In this document: piece after piece, positions 45,940 to 57,097 of the stretch | How positions within the stretch are numbered: the stretch's first letter is position 1 | How the letters are laid out: each line of letters opens with the position of its first letter | Source of the DNA: Taeniopygia guttata | Lineage: Eukaryota > Chordata > Aves > Passeriformes > Estrildidae | Length of the DNA stretch: 64,000 nt | Direction: 5' to 3' | Assembly: GCF_048771995.1 (NCBI RefSeq) | Contig: NC_133027.1 | Location: 58,341,501 to 58,405,500 of the forward strand | Program-made: the position numbers and the translations under genes | Notes under the pieces: model-generated | What the model saw: only the letters and a program-made list of their open reading frames with translations | Database searches by the model: none | Told to the model about the DNA's origin: nothing

Positions 45940-48900
45940 CTGAAAAAAAAAATAGGAAATATTAAGGAAGGAAAAAAACCAACCGAGGACGGAAACAATT
46001 TTTTGCAAGTATTTTCATATGCTTATTATCTCATTTGGCATATTAAAACATAGAAGCTGAGAAAACACTGGTTACAAAAAAAAAGGCCTAAAATGAATGT
46101 CATACATATAAAAAGAGAATTGATATTCTATTAGTAAAAATTTAGCTTTTCATGTTACAGCTTTGTTTCTTGTCATGGATATTCTGCCAAAAAGCCCATG
46201 TAAGATATACAAATTTAAATGCATTATTACAAGTCATAGTTGCATACTCTCCTTACATCTTTATTCTACTGAAGATAAATTAGTATTTTACTGTGCCTGG
46301 CCTGTCTTGTGTGGTTTTAAAAAAGACCTCAAAAATACCAAACAAGCAATAAACCAAAGCCCTTCTTCCTAATGCATTGTTTCCTTAATTTTTTTTTTCC
46401 TTAACATTGCATGCATGAAAAGTTTTAATAGTTTGATTTTGCTTTGTGGAAAACACTATTCTTCCATTAGCTTGATTTTACAATTCTTCAGTTTTATTTA
46501 TTGTTTCTTTGAAACAAATATCCACCTTCCATGCCCAGCTTGCACCTTCCTATCACCTTCATTCTTACACCTACAAAGAAACCCCTGAAAAACATCAAGG
46601 CTGTTAAAGCTATCACTGAAAGGTAAGCAAAAGCCACAATCAAACCCTTGGTATGTAACCACCCATTTTATTTAATGCATTTTTCAAACCATGCATTTTT
46701 TTCCCTGTCAGTGGTGCTTGTTTGTGGTTTTTTGGAGCAAACATCATAGACTGTGACCACTTCCACTTTGCAGCACTAACAGAATCTGTGCTTTTAGATT
46801 AGAATAGCACGGAAGTATTACTTATACAAGCACAGCAGAAGTAGAAGCAGTAGAAGTAGGCTCATTCTTTATAATGCTATTGTCCATGGAGCAGTTCTCC
46901 CACATTATCAGTGTCTTACACATCCCAGCCACTTCTTCTCTAAAACAGTTGTGCTGTTCCCCACTTTTCTTATCTCTTACATACCAAGAATTTCCCCGCT
47001 CTCCTCATAATTTCCTAACAAAGCACAGAAAACACTGAAATCAGCAAAAAACCACACCAGCAGGAGAGTCATCCTGCTCTCTTTGGTACCTGTACCAGTG
47101 CCAGGAAGAAGCAACTGCAGACAAGCCAACTCCAGCTAAGCCCTGGGATGAAGCATACTTGATACAGATCAACTATTTAAAGAATGTAAGAGGCACTAAA
47201 TTCACATGCGCAATAAAACAGACTTAGGGCTGAATATATTTCAAGACCAGATCAGGGTCGAGCTCAGACACATCATCACAGGTTTCAGAAGCCACTCTTT
47301 GCACACACCTGCCAACCTATTGCTAAAATGTGAGCTTTCCATCGTAAAGAGGGGCTGTTAAGTACAAATCAAACATTTTAGGGCTTTCATTCATTTTTCT
47401 GTCCCCTTCCCAAGTAGTCTGATGCACAGAAACACAGCTCAGGCATTCCTGAGCCAACATCCTCTTCTTTATTTGCTTCCCTCCTCTTCCTTCCCCAGCT
47501 GACATTAGAGCAAATAGCTGCTGTCGAAATTTTCAATCCAGATGAGCAAAACTGTGGCAGCAGCAGAGCTGAAGACAGGCCTCCATGAGCCCACACCCAT
47601 CCCTGCAGAGGGGACCCGTGGGGTGAGCAGAGAACCTGCTATCACAGAACCTACACGGTGTAATCTCACTCCAGCCAGACACTCACTCGCCCAGCTGGCC
47701 ATGATGTCTACAAGCTGATACAGTTAATGTGACCACCAACTACAAAGATTAACATATCCCAAGCTAATTAGGCTTTGGAGACACAGTTTGGCTTGGGAGT
47801 TTTGTTGGTTTTAACTTCAGAATAAAGAGCCTGAAGATGTTTGTCAACTGGTGTATGGATCATCACACAGATGTTAACAAAGTTTTCCCTGCTGTATTTA
47901 GGAGCGAGCTTTTCCACTCCTGCTCATCCTACCAGATACACCTGTTTGCCTGTCCTGAGAATTCAAACCGATGACTAACACTACTGAAATCACGAGTGGA
48001 GCAAGATGCTAATAGACATTTTAAAAATCAAGTAATAGCAAGTTACTAAAACCAAACTAGACTTTTAAATACAGAGGGAAGTCATAGGTAACTTTTTTCA
48101 CTGAATGCTGTAGAGCAATCCAAGCAGAACAGCAACTTTATGTACACAGAAAAAGAAAAGTTTTTAAGAATAGTTTTCATCTGGAAATGTGAAAATAACT
48201 AGAATTAGAAAAAAAAAAAAACAACAAAACTAAAGAGGCTAAGTCAGAAATGTATGAAAGCTTGGGACCAAAAGGTCTGCACATAATAAAAATAGTCAAT
48301 GACATTTTCAGGTTAGAAAGGGCAGAGAATACAAGGCTAGAAAGAATAAACAGATATGTAAGCAGACTAAGCTAGCAACTCATGGGAAGAAACAAAAGAA
48401 GGAAGAAGGTGCTCACTCAAGCTTATACTATTGGAATCTACCTGTCTCATCAGTGCTACTGAAAATGCAAGATAATTCGGCTTAAACTAGAAAACCAATT
48501 TAATTTGTTGCCTCATCTTGACTCATGAGTGCAAAAGAGCTTTTGAAGTGGCTTCCAAATATAAGGCTCTTGAATACAAGTGAGGCAGAAAAAGCTGCTG
48601 GCTCTGCTTATATCTGGACATGCCACTGCTGCTGCCACGACTTCAGGCAGTGTCAGAGCTGATACACTAATGAGTCGATGGGTCTGCTGCACTTGTAAGT
48701 GAAGATGGTAAAGAAGCTCTAAGGGGGGAAAAAGAAGAGTTAGAGTACTAATCTGAAAGTAGACTGAAGTTTGTGGCAAAAGGTGACAATATACTGGGGC
48801 AGTACAGCAGGGTGGAGGACATGGGAGAAGCATGACTACACACAGAGTTAAACCAGAAGGGATTAAAACTCTCAAAAACTAATCCTGCACTACTTAATAA

Positions 48901-50751
48901 TTCTTAAAGTATTTAATTAGCAATATCACATGTGTTTACAAATACTTGGTGCTATCACGTAACAGGATGTCAAAGCAGCAGGTCTGCACTTATCAGCCAC
49001 AACCTTTTCATGAATCATGACCAGTGAAGTTATCTAAGTTCCAACAGCCGCTGAAACAGTGAAGAGCTCATAAAGTTTACAGTGAACAGGATACAAGGAA
49101 AATAACCTATGGACTTTGTCTTCCAAGTTTAATTCTTCACTGTGTACAAACACACAGACTTCACAAGAATAATCACTCTTCACACCAGCTGTGAGTATTA
49201 AGGTTGTCTGAAATTAACCCATCTCTAGTTACAAAATACATTTTATCATTTGCTCCAAGGACCTAAAATATTTCTAGAGTATAGAACAGCCAAGTCCAGC
49301 AAGGGCTGAACCTAACAAAAGTTCAATATCCCAACAGCTTGTGAGAATGAGGTTTTGGAACTTATTTTTGTATTTCATTTGAAAGATACCAGTCTAACCA
49401 TTATCAAGAAAACCTTGGGGATACTTCATGTATTCCATAACAACTTCATGAAATCATCAGTGGAAATTACCGTAAGTAATTTCTGCTCACAGTCATATGT
49501 CAAAATCCAGGAACACTGCATCAAAGAAGTCACCCAAACTTTAAAAAATAAAATAAGAGATTGACTGATAGTGTGTCAATTACTGCGGTAGACCAGCTGA
49601 CTGGAAGGCATGAACCATATGGGGAAAATACTTTCAAGGAGTTCTTTGCTCCAACCTTAATGTCTGGACTAAGCCAGAGCCTGAATTTTGGCAGAGTGCA
49701 CATGTTTCCATTATTTCAGCCTGCTATACCGGCTCTGACATCAAAGCAACCCTGTAATATTTGCAAAGTTCCCTTGGCAAGCCAGAGGAGAAAAAAAAAC
49801 ACCCCATAGTAACAGCTTTCAGGAATCAGTTTTTAGTGATGACACAATGGCCTGCATCACCTCCAAGTTCCCTTCCACCTTTAATACTCTTCTTCATAAC
49901 ATCCATGGCCAGTAACATTTGGTATCAACAAGTGACTGAGTTGATTACTTGGGAAGGAGAGCTGCCAGACTTACTGGATACTAAACAGAATGGTTCTCAC
50001 GCAGTTGCGGTATTTAACAGTAACAGTTAGCAGAAGAACCACCAGCAGCCACAAACCTAAGTATGGCTGGCAGTTTGTGGAAAATAAAAAACATTTAAAA
50101 ATCAATCACTCGGTAGAGATACATGGGTGGCATTTCATTTTATGTTTTCCAGGCTAAGCCTTTCAGAAGGCTTTATTAAACAGGCTTCTCCCCACTTCAT
50201 AGGGGCTGGCATTCTTTTTGGCGATCAATGTTAAATTAACAAATTTCTCTGGACGTTTAGAGAGGTCCGCGGCTGAACAGGTATCTGAAATTGCTGCCTA
50301 CAGCTTCTGTCTGGAAAGAAAACTTGCATCGCCGCAGATTACTGCACATTAACAAACCAGCCCACAACACCAAAACAGGTGGAGGGCGAAGGGAGACCGG
50401 CCCAGCGCTCCGTGCCCGGGCCGGTGCCAGCAGCCCCGGGAGTGCAGCCGGGCGGGCTGCGGGGCCGGGAGCGCCGGCCGCACACCCGCGGGCAGCGGCA
50501 GCCCCGGGCAGAGCGGCGCCGAGCACGTGTGAGCCACAGCCCCGACAGAACGAGCTCCGTGGTCACGGCTGTCGCCACAGCAGTCCCCGCGGCCCCTCGC
50601 CCTCCGGCCGCGGGCAGAGCAGCCGGAGCCCGCCCGTGCCCGGGAACCCTCAGGGTGCCTCGCCACGCGGGGCGCGGCCATCGCCCGCCGGCCCGGGCCC
50701 GCCTGTCCCTGCGGCCCGGCCGGACCCCGCGGGCCCCTCCCGCTCACTTAC
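45940..50751 (-). other. KATNA1: KATNA1 intron 1 (5' UTR intron)
   Basis: About 4.8 kb separate the first coding exon from the CpG island. I could not confirm any other exon in it. The GC-richer patch around 47.4-47.7 kb could hold an alternative 5' exon, but no protein or splice evidence supports one. Confidence 0.65.
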
Positions 50752-50960
50752 TCCTCTCCGGAGCTCGCACCCGCGGCGGCGGCAGCAGCTCACGGCGGCA
50801 CCAGCCACGACCCCTCCACTTCTTCCGCCCCCTTCCTCTCGCAGCTCCACTGGCCCCGCCCCGGCCCTGCCCTCCACCTCCCGCCGCCGCCGCCGGCAAT
50901 TTTTGAAGGCAAATCCGGCTGCGTCACTTCCAGCCTGGTAGGACGGGGGACACAGTCCAC
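50260..50960 (-). promoter_or_regulatory. KATNA1: CpG island promoter of KATNA1
   Basis: The stretch is very rich in G, C and CpG, with CCGCC and GCCCCGCC-type boxes, between AT-rich flanks. It lies upstream of the KATNA1 coding exons in the right place for the non-coding first exon seen in mammals. No TATA box is evident. Large open frames on both strands here (up to 216 codons) are products of the GC bias. Confidence 0.8.
50752..50890 (-). other. KATNA1: Probable non-coding first exon of KATNA1
   Basis: Inside the CpG island the - strand has an excellent donor, GGAGAGGA|gtaagtgag, with the exon ending at 50752. The only good partner downstream is the acceptor at 45940, before the first coding exon. 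The 5' boundary (transcription start) is a guess within the GC-rich block. Confidence 0.55.
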
Positions 50961-51072
50961 CCAGCCGGACCGACAAGGAGTTGGTTTACGTTTGAGCGTT
51001 ATAACTAAGAGCGAAGAGCTGCTTTGGTTTTAAATTATAAAGGGTAGCGGGGAAAGAAGAAAGAAAAAAAAA

Positions 51073-51082
51073 AACAAAAAAG
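51073..51082 (-). terminator. Pol III terminator of the tRNA-Gly gene
   Basis: Directly 3' of the tRNA on the - strand come a run of T, one G and a longer run of T. Such T runs end RNA polymerase III transcription. Confidence 0.75.
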
Positions 51083-51088
51083 AGCAAC

Positions 51089-51159
51089 TGCATTGGCCGG
51101 GAATCGAACCCGGGCCTCCCGCGTGGCAGGCGAGAATTCTACCACTGAACCACCAATGC
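51089..51159 (-). tRNA. tRNA-Gly (anticodon GCC)
   Basis: The - strand reads GCATTGGTGGTTCAGTGG, then TAGAATTCTCGCC with anticodon GCC, then GGTTCGATTCCCGGC and CAATGC. It is 71 nt with no encoded CCA. The acceptor stem (GCATTGG/CCAATGC), A box (TGGTTCAGTGG) and B box (GGTTCGATTCC) are intact, and a T-run terminator follows. It is identical to the conserved vertebrate tRNA-Gly-GCC as I recall it, so it is probably functional. It lies about 130 bp upstream of the KATNA1 CpG island on the same strand. Confidence 0.96.
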
Positions 51160-54100
51160 TTGTGCGATGAATAGTCCCTGCCTTCATAACTCAAAGGTGA
51201 CAAACACAAATTTCCTTCCCCACAGCACTTGAGATCCCGCCCCGGTGGCCGATGGCTTGCTTCCCTTTAGCTATTTAGCTATTGCTTCCCTATTAACTAT
51301 ATGTGAGTTTCGCCGAGTGAACAGCAAGCAAGCACATCTACATGTTCTTTGCTTGTGACTTGTCTGCACCTCTTCAAACTTTCATAGATGGTGTTGTTCT
51401 GGGGAAGAAAACGTGTCTAAGAGTGCTGAGGAAAACCTGCTGCCGAGCGAGTGGAGTCAGACCAGAAAACCGCCCTTAAGTATCCTTGATGGAGCAGTAC
51501 CTCGGCACCTGTCTAAAGAGACTCAGCTGCTTAGCAACAAAGAGGATCTAAAGGTTGAGCACAATGCAGGAGGTTTATTATAGTCCTTCAGGGTCAACTC
51601 CAAACCCCCACAGCAGTATGTCATCCTTTAATTAACTATATCACATCCATTCTTACTCGTCTTGTTATTCTATTTCTACCCATTCTTAAATTGGCAGTTT
51701 TAGTCTTTCCCATTTCTAACAAATGTCTACGTTTAAAACAACCATTCCTACATTACTTCAGCTATCAAGACACAGCTGCTGATGAGTTTCTAAAATTTAA
51801 AGTGTATCACATCACTTGGTTGATGAAGCTGGAGGAATTTTCTGTCTCCCCTTTGTAGGTGGGCTAATGAATAAAGAATGGTACTGTACTTCCACAAACT
51901 CCTCCACAAGTATAGCAGAATTAGGATATAACTCAGTCTCTCCAATAACACATTAGTTTCTGCATTAGCACTTTGAGATGTGCACTTCAAGAAGGGGATT
52001 TTCACAAACACAGATGAAAGTTGTGATACATTGTCTTCTTAAGGAACAGCTTCATGGTACAAAAAGAATACCAACAAATTGAACTCTTGAAAATCAACAT
52101 GTATACTTTTGAGAACAGGTTACAAACATGAGGTGACAGCCAAGTACAACAGCATTCCTGCTGTTACACGTGTGCCATTTTAATGTTAAACAGTAGAACT
52201 GCTGCAGCATAAATAGAACTTGTAGAAGAGGGATGTGAAGGAGGACAGAAAAATAAATGTAATTGGGCAACTAATGTTTACATTTTATGTCTGAATAGCC
52301 AAAATAAGAATGTGATTTTCACTTCTTATAAAGGTCCAGTGTGGTGTTAATTATTCCATCAAGTGTTACACTACAGAAACTGATTCTGAGAACAATTTCT
52401 ATAACTCAGAATGTCACTGACCACCAGCAGCTGATAATTCAGTTAGGCTGCTCATGAGAGCTGGAATTCTTTCTCTTATTCTAAAATAGCCTTTAAGAAG
52501 GTGTCAGTGCAACCACTCAAATCCCATCCCCCAGGTCAAACACACAATGCTGTGTGTTCAGTCAACAGGGGCAAGAAAGCCTCCACTGCTCAACTGCTGG
52601 GCACTGACAAACTGGAAACCTGGCAGTCCTGGATGGAGGGGATGGATGCTCCAGTGTACCTACTGGAAAAGTCAGCAAAGATGCACATTCTTTTCACATG
52701 AACACCAGGAGTCTTGGAGATCATAGTCCAAGCCACCACCCCATAAGCCCCAAAGACGCAAGTGTGCCAATGGGCATTCAGAGATCGCATGGCACACATG
52801 TAGCTGGATTGCAGGAATGCAGAGACCTGGCAAAACAGGATGCCCGGTCATGATCGAGAAAAGTAAAGAACATGCAAAAAAATTGGTGAATAACTTACTA
52901 TGGCCATGAGATAATGCAAAATTGTTAAGTTTACTAGCTAGACACAGAATAAATGAATGATCCGCTTAAGCAGAATTGTGGGATGGTCTATGTATTTAAT
53001 AGAAGACTCCAAAAGAACTGACAGTCTTATAATACAAAAAGGACATTATATATACATATACACACAGAATATGTCTATATATATCTATATAGATATATAT
53101 AAATCAGTAAACTTGAATAGTGCCTTTATCATGACCATCTTAAGGCATTCAAAACATCTTAGTATGACATTGACCCAATTCATTGTCTTTTTTGCTTTGG
53201 CTGAAATAAAGCAAACAGATTTCAAGTTCTGATCTGAAACACCCACAACATCTGAAACAAAAGCCTAATAGTATCTTCAGTGACAGCAGCATAATCTAAG
53301 AACCCACCCACTGCACTGCCTATCAGCTGAATAATATTAAAAGGAGTCTAAATAAATCATTCCCACTCACAGTTTTTGCAACAGCGGAGGATACATCAGT
53401 CTCAAAGAGACTTTCTAGACATAAATTCTATAGATTCTATTACAAATTGAGGATAGAAAAGATACAGCAAGAGGGCCTGCCCGAGGATAGAATGCCACTG
53501 AATATCAAATAGTATTTACAGTACAAGTTATAGGATTATAGAACATTTTATAAATACAATTAATATGTATACAAGGACACATAAAAGAGAAACTTGTTTT
53601 CATGCTTTACAAAGTAAAGGTAACCTGAACTAAAACTTACTTCAGAATTCCACAGCTGCTGGCTAGGAGCCTCTCTTCTCCACTGCCTGTATAAACCAAT
53701 CCCCATTGTAGGTCACCAGTGAAACACCCATGTTTTAAGCAGCAAATATGAAGAATCTCAACAGACTCTGAATCTATGTATGAAACGTCAAGTTTCAAAA
53801 CATGGGTAAGGCAGAGCATGCTGGAGAGTTGTGACAACATTCATGTGTAACTAACTTTCTCAGAGAAGAACCTGGACTGTAACTTCTTGCAAGGAAACAC
53901 ATAACACTGCAGCATATAGGTGGCAAAATGCAAACAAGGAACTTCTAACACATGATATTAGAAAATGCCAGAAGCATCTACCAAATTCTAAAGTTATGAG
54001 CACTTCCTGTATTTGTTTAAAAAAGGCAAAAGAGTATTTAGTATTTCAGCACCTGCACATGTCCTTAAAACAATCAATAATTTCCTTTAATAAAAGCAAT

Positions 54101-56100
54101 TGGTTTTTCTTTTTAGACCAATGGTGCCTTTACAGGACACTTATTTATTCTTTTTCAGAATTATTTTTAAATTGCCTAGGATCAGTAATAGTATTAAACA
54201 GGAATACACCTGTTTAGTATACTACAGTGCAGGCAGAGGAGAGATATACTCAGATGAAAAGGCAATTTTAAGAGTGAATTTAATGAATTGACATTATTTT
54301 CTCTGCACACTTCAAAAATGTTGAAGCAGAGGCTTGATTAAATTACCTTTAACCAGCAATATATTATACTTTGCTCCAAGACAAGTAGACCAGTTTTACT
54401 GGGATACTTACTATGAAGGAGGATAATCTTTAAAGTTTATTTACATGAAAAGCAATCTTTTTTACATAATATATAAAATGGAGTAGTTATGCACTGCAGC
54501 CATTTTATAATAATTAAGCTAAATGAAATTAATCTTAAAAGCTACTCTATTTCAACAGCTGTGGGAAAGGCAGAACAGGATTGTTTTATTAAGCTGCAAA
54601 CTCATTTTCGTTATAGTAAGCAACTAACAACTTGTTTGAGAAAACTTCTCACAACCACCTTCTAACCATTATAAATGCTTCACAGTAGAGGGGCAAACTT
54701 CCACAAACACTTTCTTCTGTGACAAAGTACATTTAAGAAACTTCCTTACTGCCAACCTGATGCAGTTTCCTCAGTTATGTCAATATAAATAATTTTTGGA
54801 CCACACTAGAAACTGGATCACTCAAATGACCACACTCTCAAGAAGGGAAATTTCAAATGCTAACCAACAAGCACTTTCTTCAGTGATCCAGTATGTAGGA
54901 CAGTACTAGAGACAGTTGCACTGGCACAAAAAGAGACACTGGACTCAAACACAAAAAAAGAATAAATGGCCATAAGCAAACAAACCAACTTGGTGAGAAA
55001 AGTAAACTGGCAACTGATGTTTGCTTCAAGAACAGCTATGAACACAAATTTCATGTTGTTTAGATAGTTGCAATGCCAGTACAATGGCACAAATAATAAT
55101 TTAGGAAAGCAGTAATGCTTACATGCCGTGTTATTAGATTATCCATTGGAATTCAATTCCAAGGAAGACGAAATGTTTCAAAAGTCATTAAGTTTACTAA
55201 AAATAGTGCATTTTTTTACCACTGTGTTTATTTTAAGGAAAAGGAGGATAGAGACAAAAACATAATTCTTTCTGCCTCTCAACACTTAACTCCTGACCTT
55301 ATCTCGGTGAAACTGCTTAGAGTGATGCTCCCATCCCTGCTCCACATAACCTCAATAGGCTCAGTACCCTCCATGAGACCCTAGGAGCTGTCTGAGCATC
55401 TGCTGCTGGAAATTAAGGAAACAGTAATGCAGAAGGCAGCAGGCACAGGTCTAAGTTCCTAATTCTTTTCTGAACCAGGCCGTGACAGAGCATTGAAACT
55501 GTACTGCCACCTGAGACAGAGCTGTGCAAAGGCCTCCTCAGTGCCTGTTTAACCAGAAGGAAAACTGTTCCAGTCAAAGCAAATAGGTCTCTACAACAAG
55601 TCTCAAAAGTAATAATTTATAATCTTTTCCCATTACTATCTCAAATTTATCATAAAAATACTACCCTAAAATTTATTTTTCAAACTAAAAATCCCAACTA
55701 AAGCAGCACTGTACACACTTTACAGTTTGGCTGTAGTCAGAAAATTGAACTAGATTTCAGAAAGTGTTTCTAAGGCTTCTTTTCCTCTTACATCTATAGA
55801 ACTGATGACAAGAGACAATCAAGTTGTTTCTGAGTGAGCAGTCCTGCTTTGAGAGGAGTACCAGTCACATGCTAGTGTTACTAATATCAAATCCAATCCC
55901 TATTTAATAAAATACTAGTTCTAATGTTTTATCATCTTATGATCATACTATAGTCAAGACTGACACTTCTGTGTTTCAAAGCTGAGAACTAGGCCACTCC
56001 CACAGCAGCTGGAAACATTTCACCAGAAGGTGGCTGTTTTTCCAACACTGTGAATAATGAGGCTAAATACAGTGAGAAGTGAGGGTACAGCAGCCTTTCT
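51160..56100. other. Region between tRNA-Gly and LATS1; probably includes LATS1 3' UTR
   Basis: I recognised no protein-coding exon. The right part is likely LATS1 3' untranslated sequence, since several - strand AATAAA hexamers occur (for example at 54437-54442, 54585-54590 and 55672-55677). An AT-rich (TATA)n-type microsatellite lies at 53048-53102. The sequence at 52,500-52,830 is richer in G and C but was not identified. Confidence 0.55.
53048..53102. repeat. AT-rich (TATA/TATC) microsatellite
   Basis: About 55 bp of tata, tatc and taca words, including a self-complementary 'ctatatagatatatat'. This is simple sequence. Confidence 0.75.
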
Positions 56101-56122
56101 TTTTAGAAATGTATCCGAGAAC

Positions 56123-56128
56123 TTTATT
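56123..56128 (-). terminator. LATS1: Candidate proximal poly(A) signal of LATS1
   Basis: This AATAAA on the coding strand lies about 455 nt after the LATS1 stop. Others follow at 55672-55677, 54585-54590 and 54437-54442, so the 3' UTR length is uncertain. Confidence 0.4.
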
Positions 56129-56581
56129 AGTGTAAAGTAGGTTTTATATTTGGTCAATGCATGGAAAAACTGTGATTAAAAATTCTGAAGCAGAGATTTG
56201 TTCTCTAAAATTATTCACTATATGTATAAATAGATACCAGGCATTTTTGGGGAAAAAAATCACTATTTCCTATTTTGAGTACTTAGAGTACAGAGGACCA
56301 ATAATAATATTCAAGTGACTTTTTTTAACCTAACATCAAATCTCTTCTAAATTAAACAATTAACATCACTGGAATAAATTAATTTTTAGAAGGATTTCCC
56401 TATAGTCTAGGGAAACAAAATGTACAGAGAGGGAAAATAAAGAAATATTTTTTTTAGACTTTAAAAAGAAGTGTGCACATATTTACCCTAGCAATCTTCT
56501 TTCAATACTCTTAAAGGAAGAGACTTTTCAAAAGCTACAGCTGCAAAACTGATTATTTCATTTTTGACTTTTATTCCTCTA

Positions 56582-57097
56582 CTAAACATAAACCAAATCA
56601 CGACTCTGAACTACTCTACTTGCCTGTTCATCATCATCATCATCATCTGACTGCTGTTCTGAATTTTGGGAACTACCATACTCATACTCAATGGGCTTTG
56701 GATTATTGTATGGGTAGCCATTGTCATCAAAAAATCTTCGAAAGGTGAACTCATAAAAAGCATGTTCAGGATGTTTTCCATTTTTGTACCACCCATTAAG
56801 GGTATCATTTCTGTTCCCCTCCTTATCATCATCACTCCACAATTTATCTGGATCAACTGGATCAAAGTTTGACGTGTCCGTAGGATGAGCAATTTTGGGA
56901 ATGTAGAAAGCAGGCTGTCGCCGTAGATCGCTTGAAAAATCAATTGTTTTGAAAAATGGATGAGCTTTTATTTCATCTGCACCGTTTTTGCCTAAACGAT
57001 CTTCTGGGCCTCGGCAGAGTTTAATAATAAGATCAGAGGCCTCTGGAGTCAATTTAGCCTGAGGTGGAATATGAAGTGCAGTTTGCCAGTTGATAAC
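56582..57097 (-). CDS. LATS1: LATS1 last coding exon (C-lobe end and C-tail)
   Basis: There are 171 codons plus stop, with acceptor tgcttttaag|. It opens VINWQTALHIPPQAKL, runs through CRGPEDRLGKNGADEIKAHPFF, and carries the hydrophobic motif YEFTFRRFFDDNGYPY. Near the end, six GAT codons (56630-56647) encode six Asp where human has a mixed acidic run. It ends SRDLVYV, like human NRDLVYV. Confidence 0.97.
   Translation of the reverse strand, partial: VINWQTALHIPPQAKLTPEASDLIIKLCRGPEDRLGKNGADEIKAHPFFKTIDFSSDLRRQPAFYIPKIAHPTDTSNFDPVDPDKLWSDDDKEGNRNDTLNGWYKNGKHPEHAFYEFTFRRFFDDNGYPYNNPKPIEYEYGSSQNSEQQSDDDDDDEQASRVVQSRDLVYV

Noticed and set aside
47400-47700. Possible alternative 5' exon of KATNA1 in a GC-richer patch
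   Set aside because: No strong donor in the right orientation and nothing to anchor it. Composition alone is not enough.
50291-50976. Long overlapping open frames on both strands (up to 216 codons), rich in Pro, Ala, Arg and Gly
   Set aside because: They lie wholly in the KATNA1 CpG island. GC-biased sequence lacks stop codons in several frames at once, and no domain or splice structure supports a protein.
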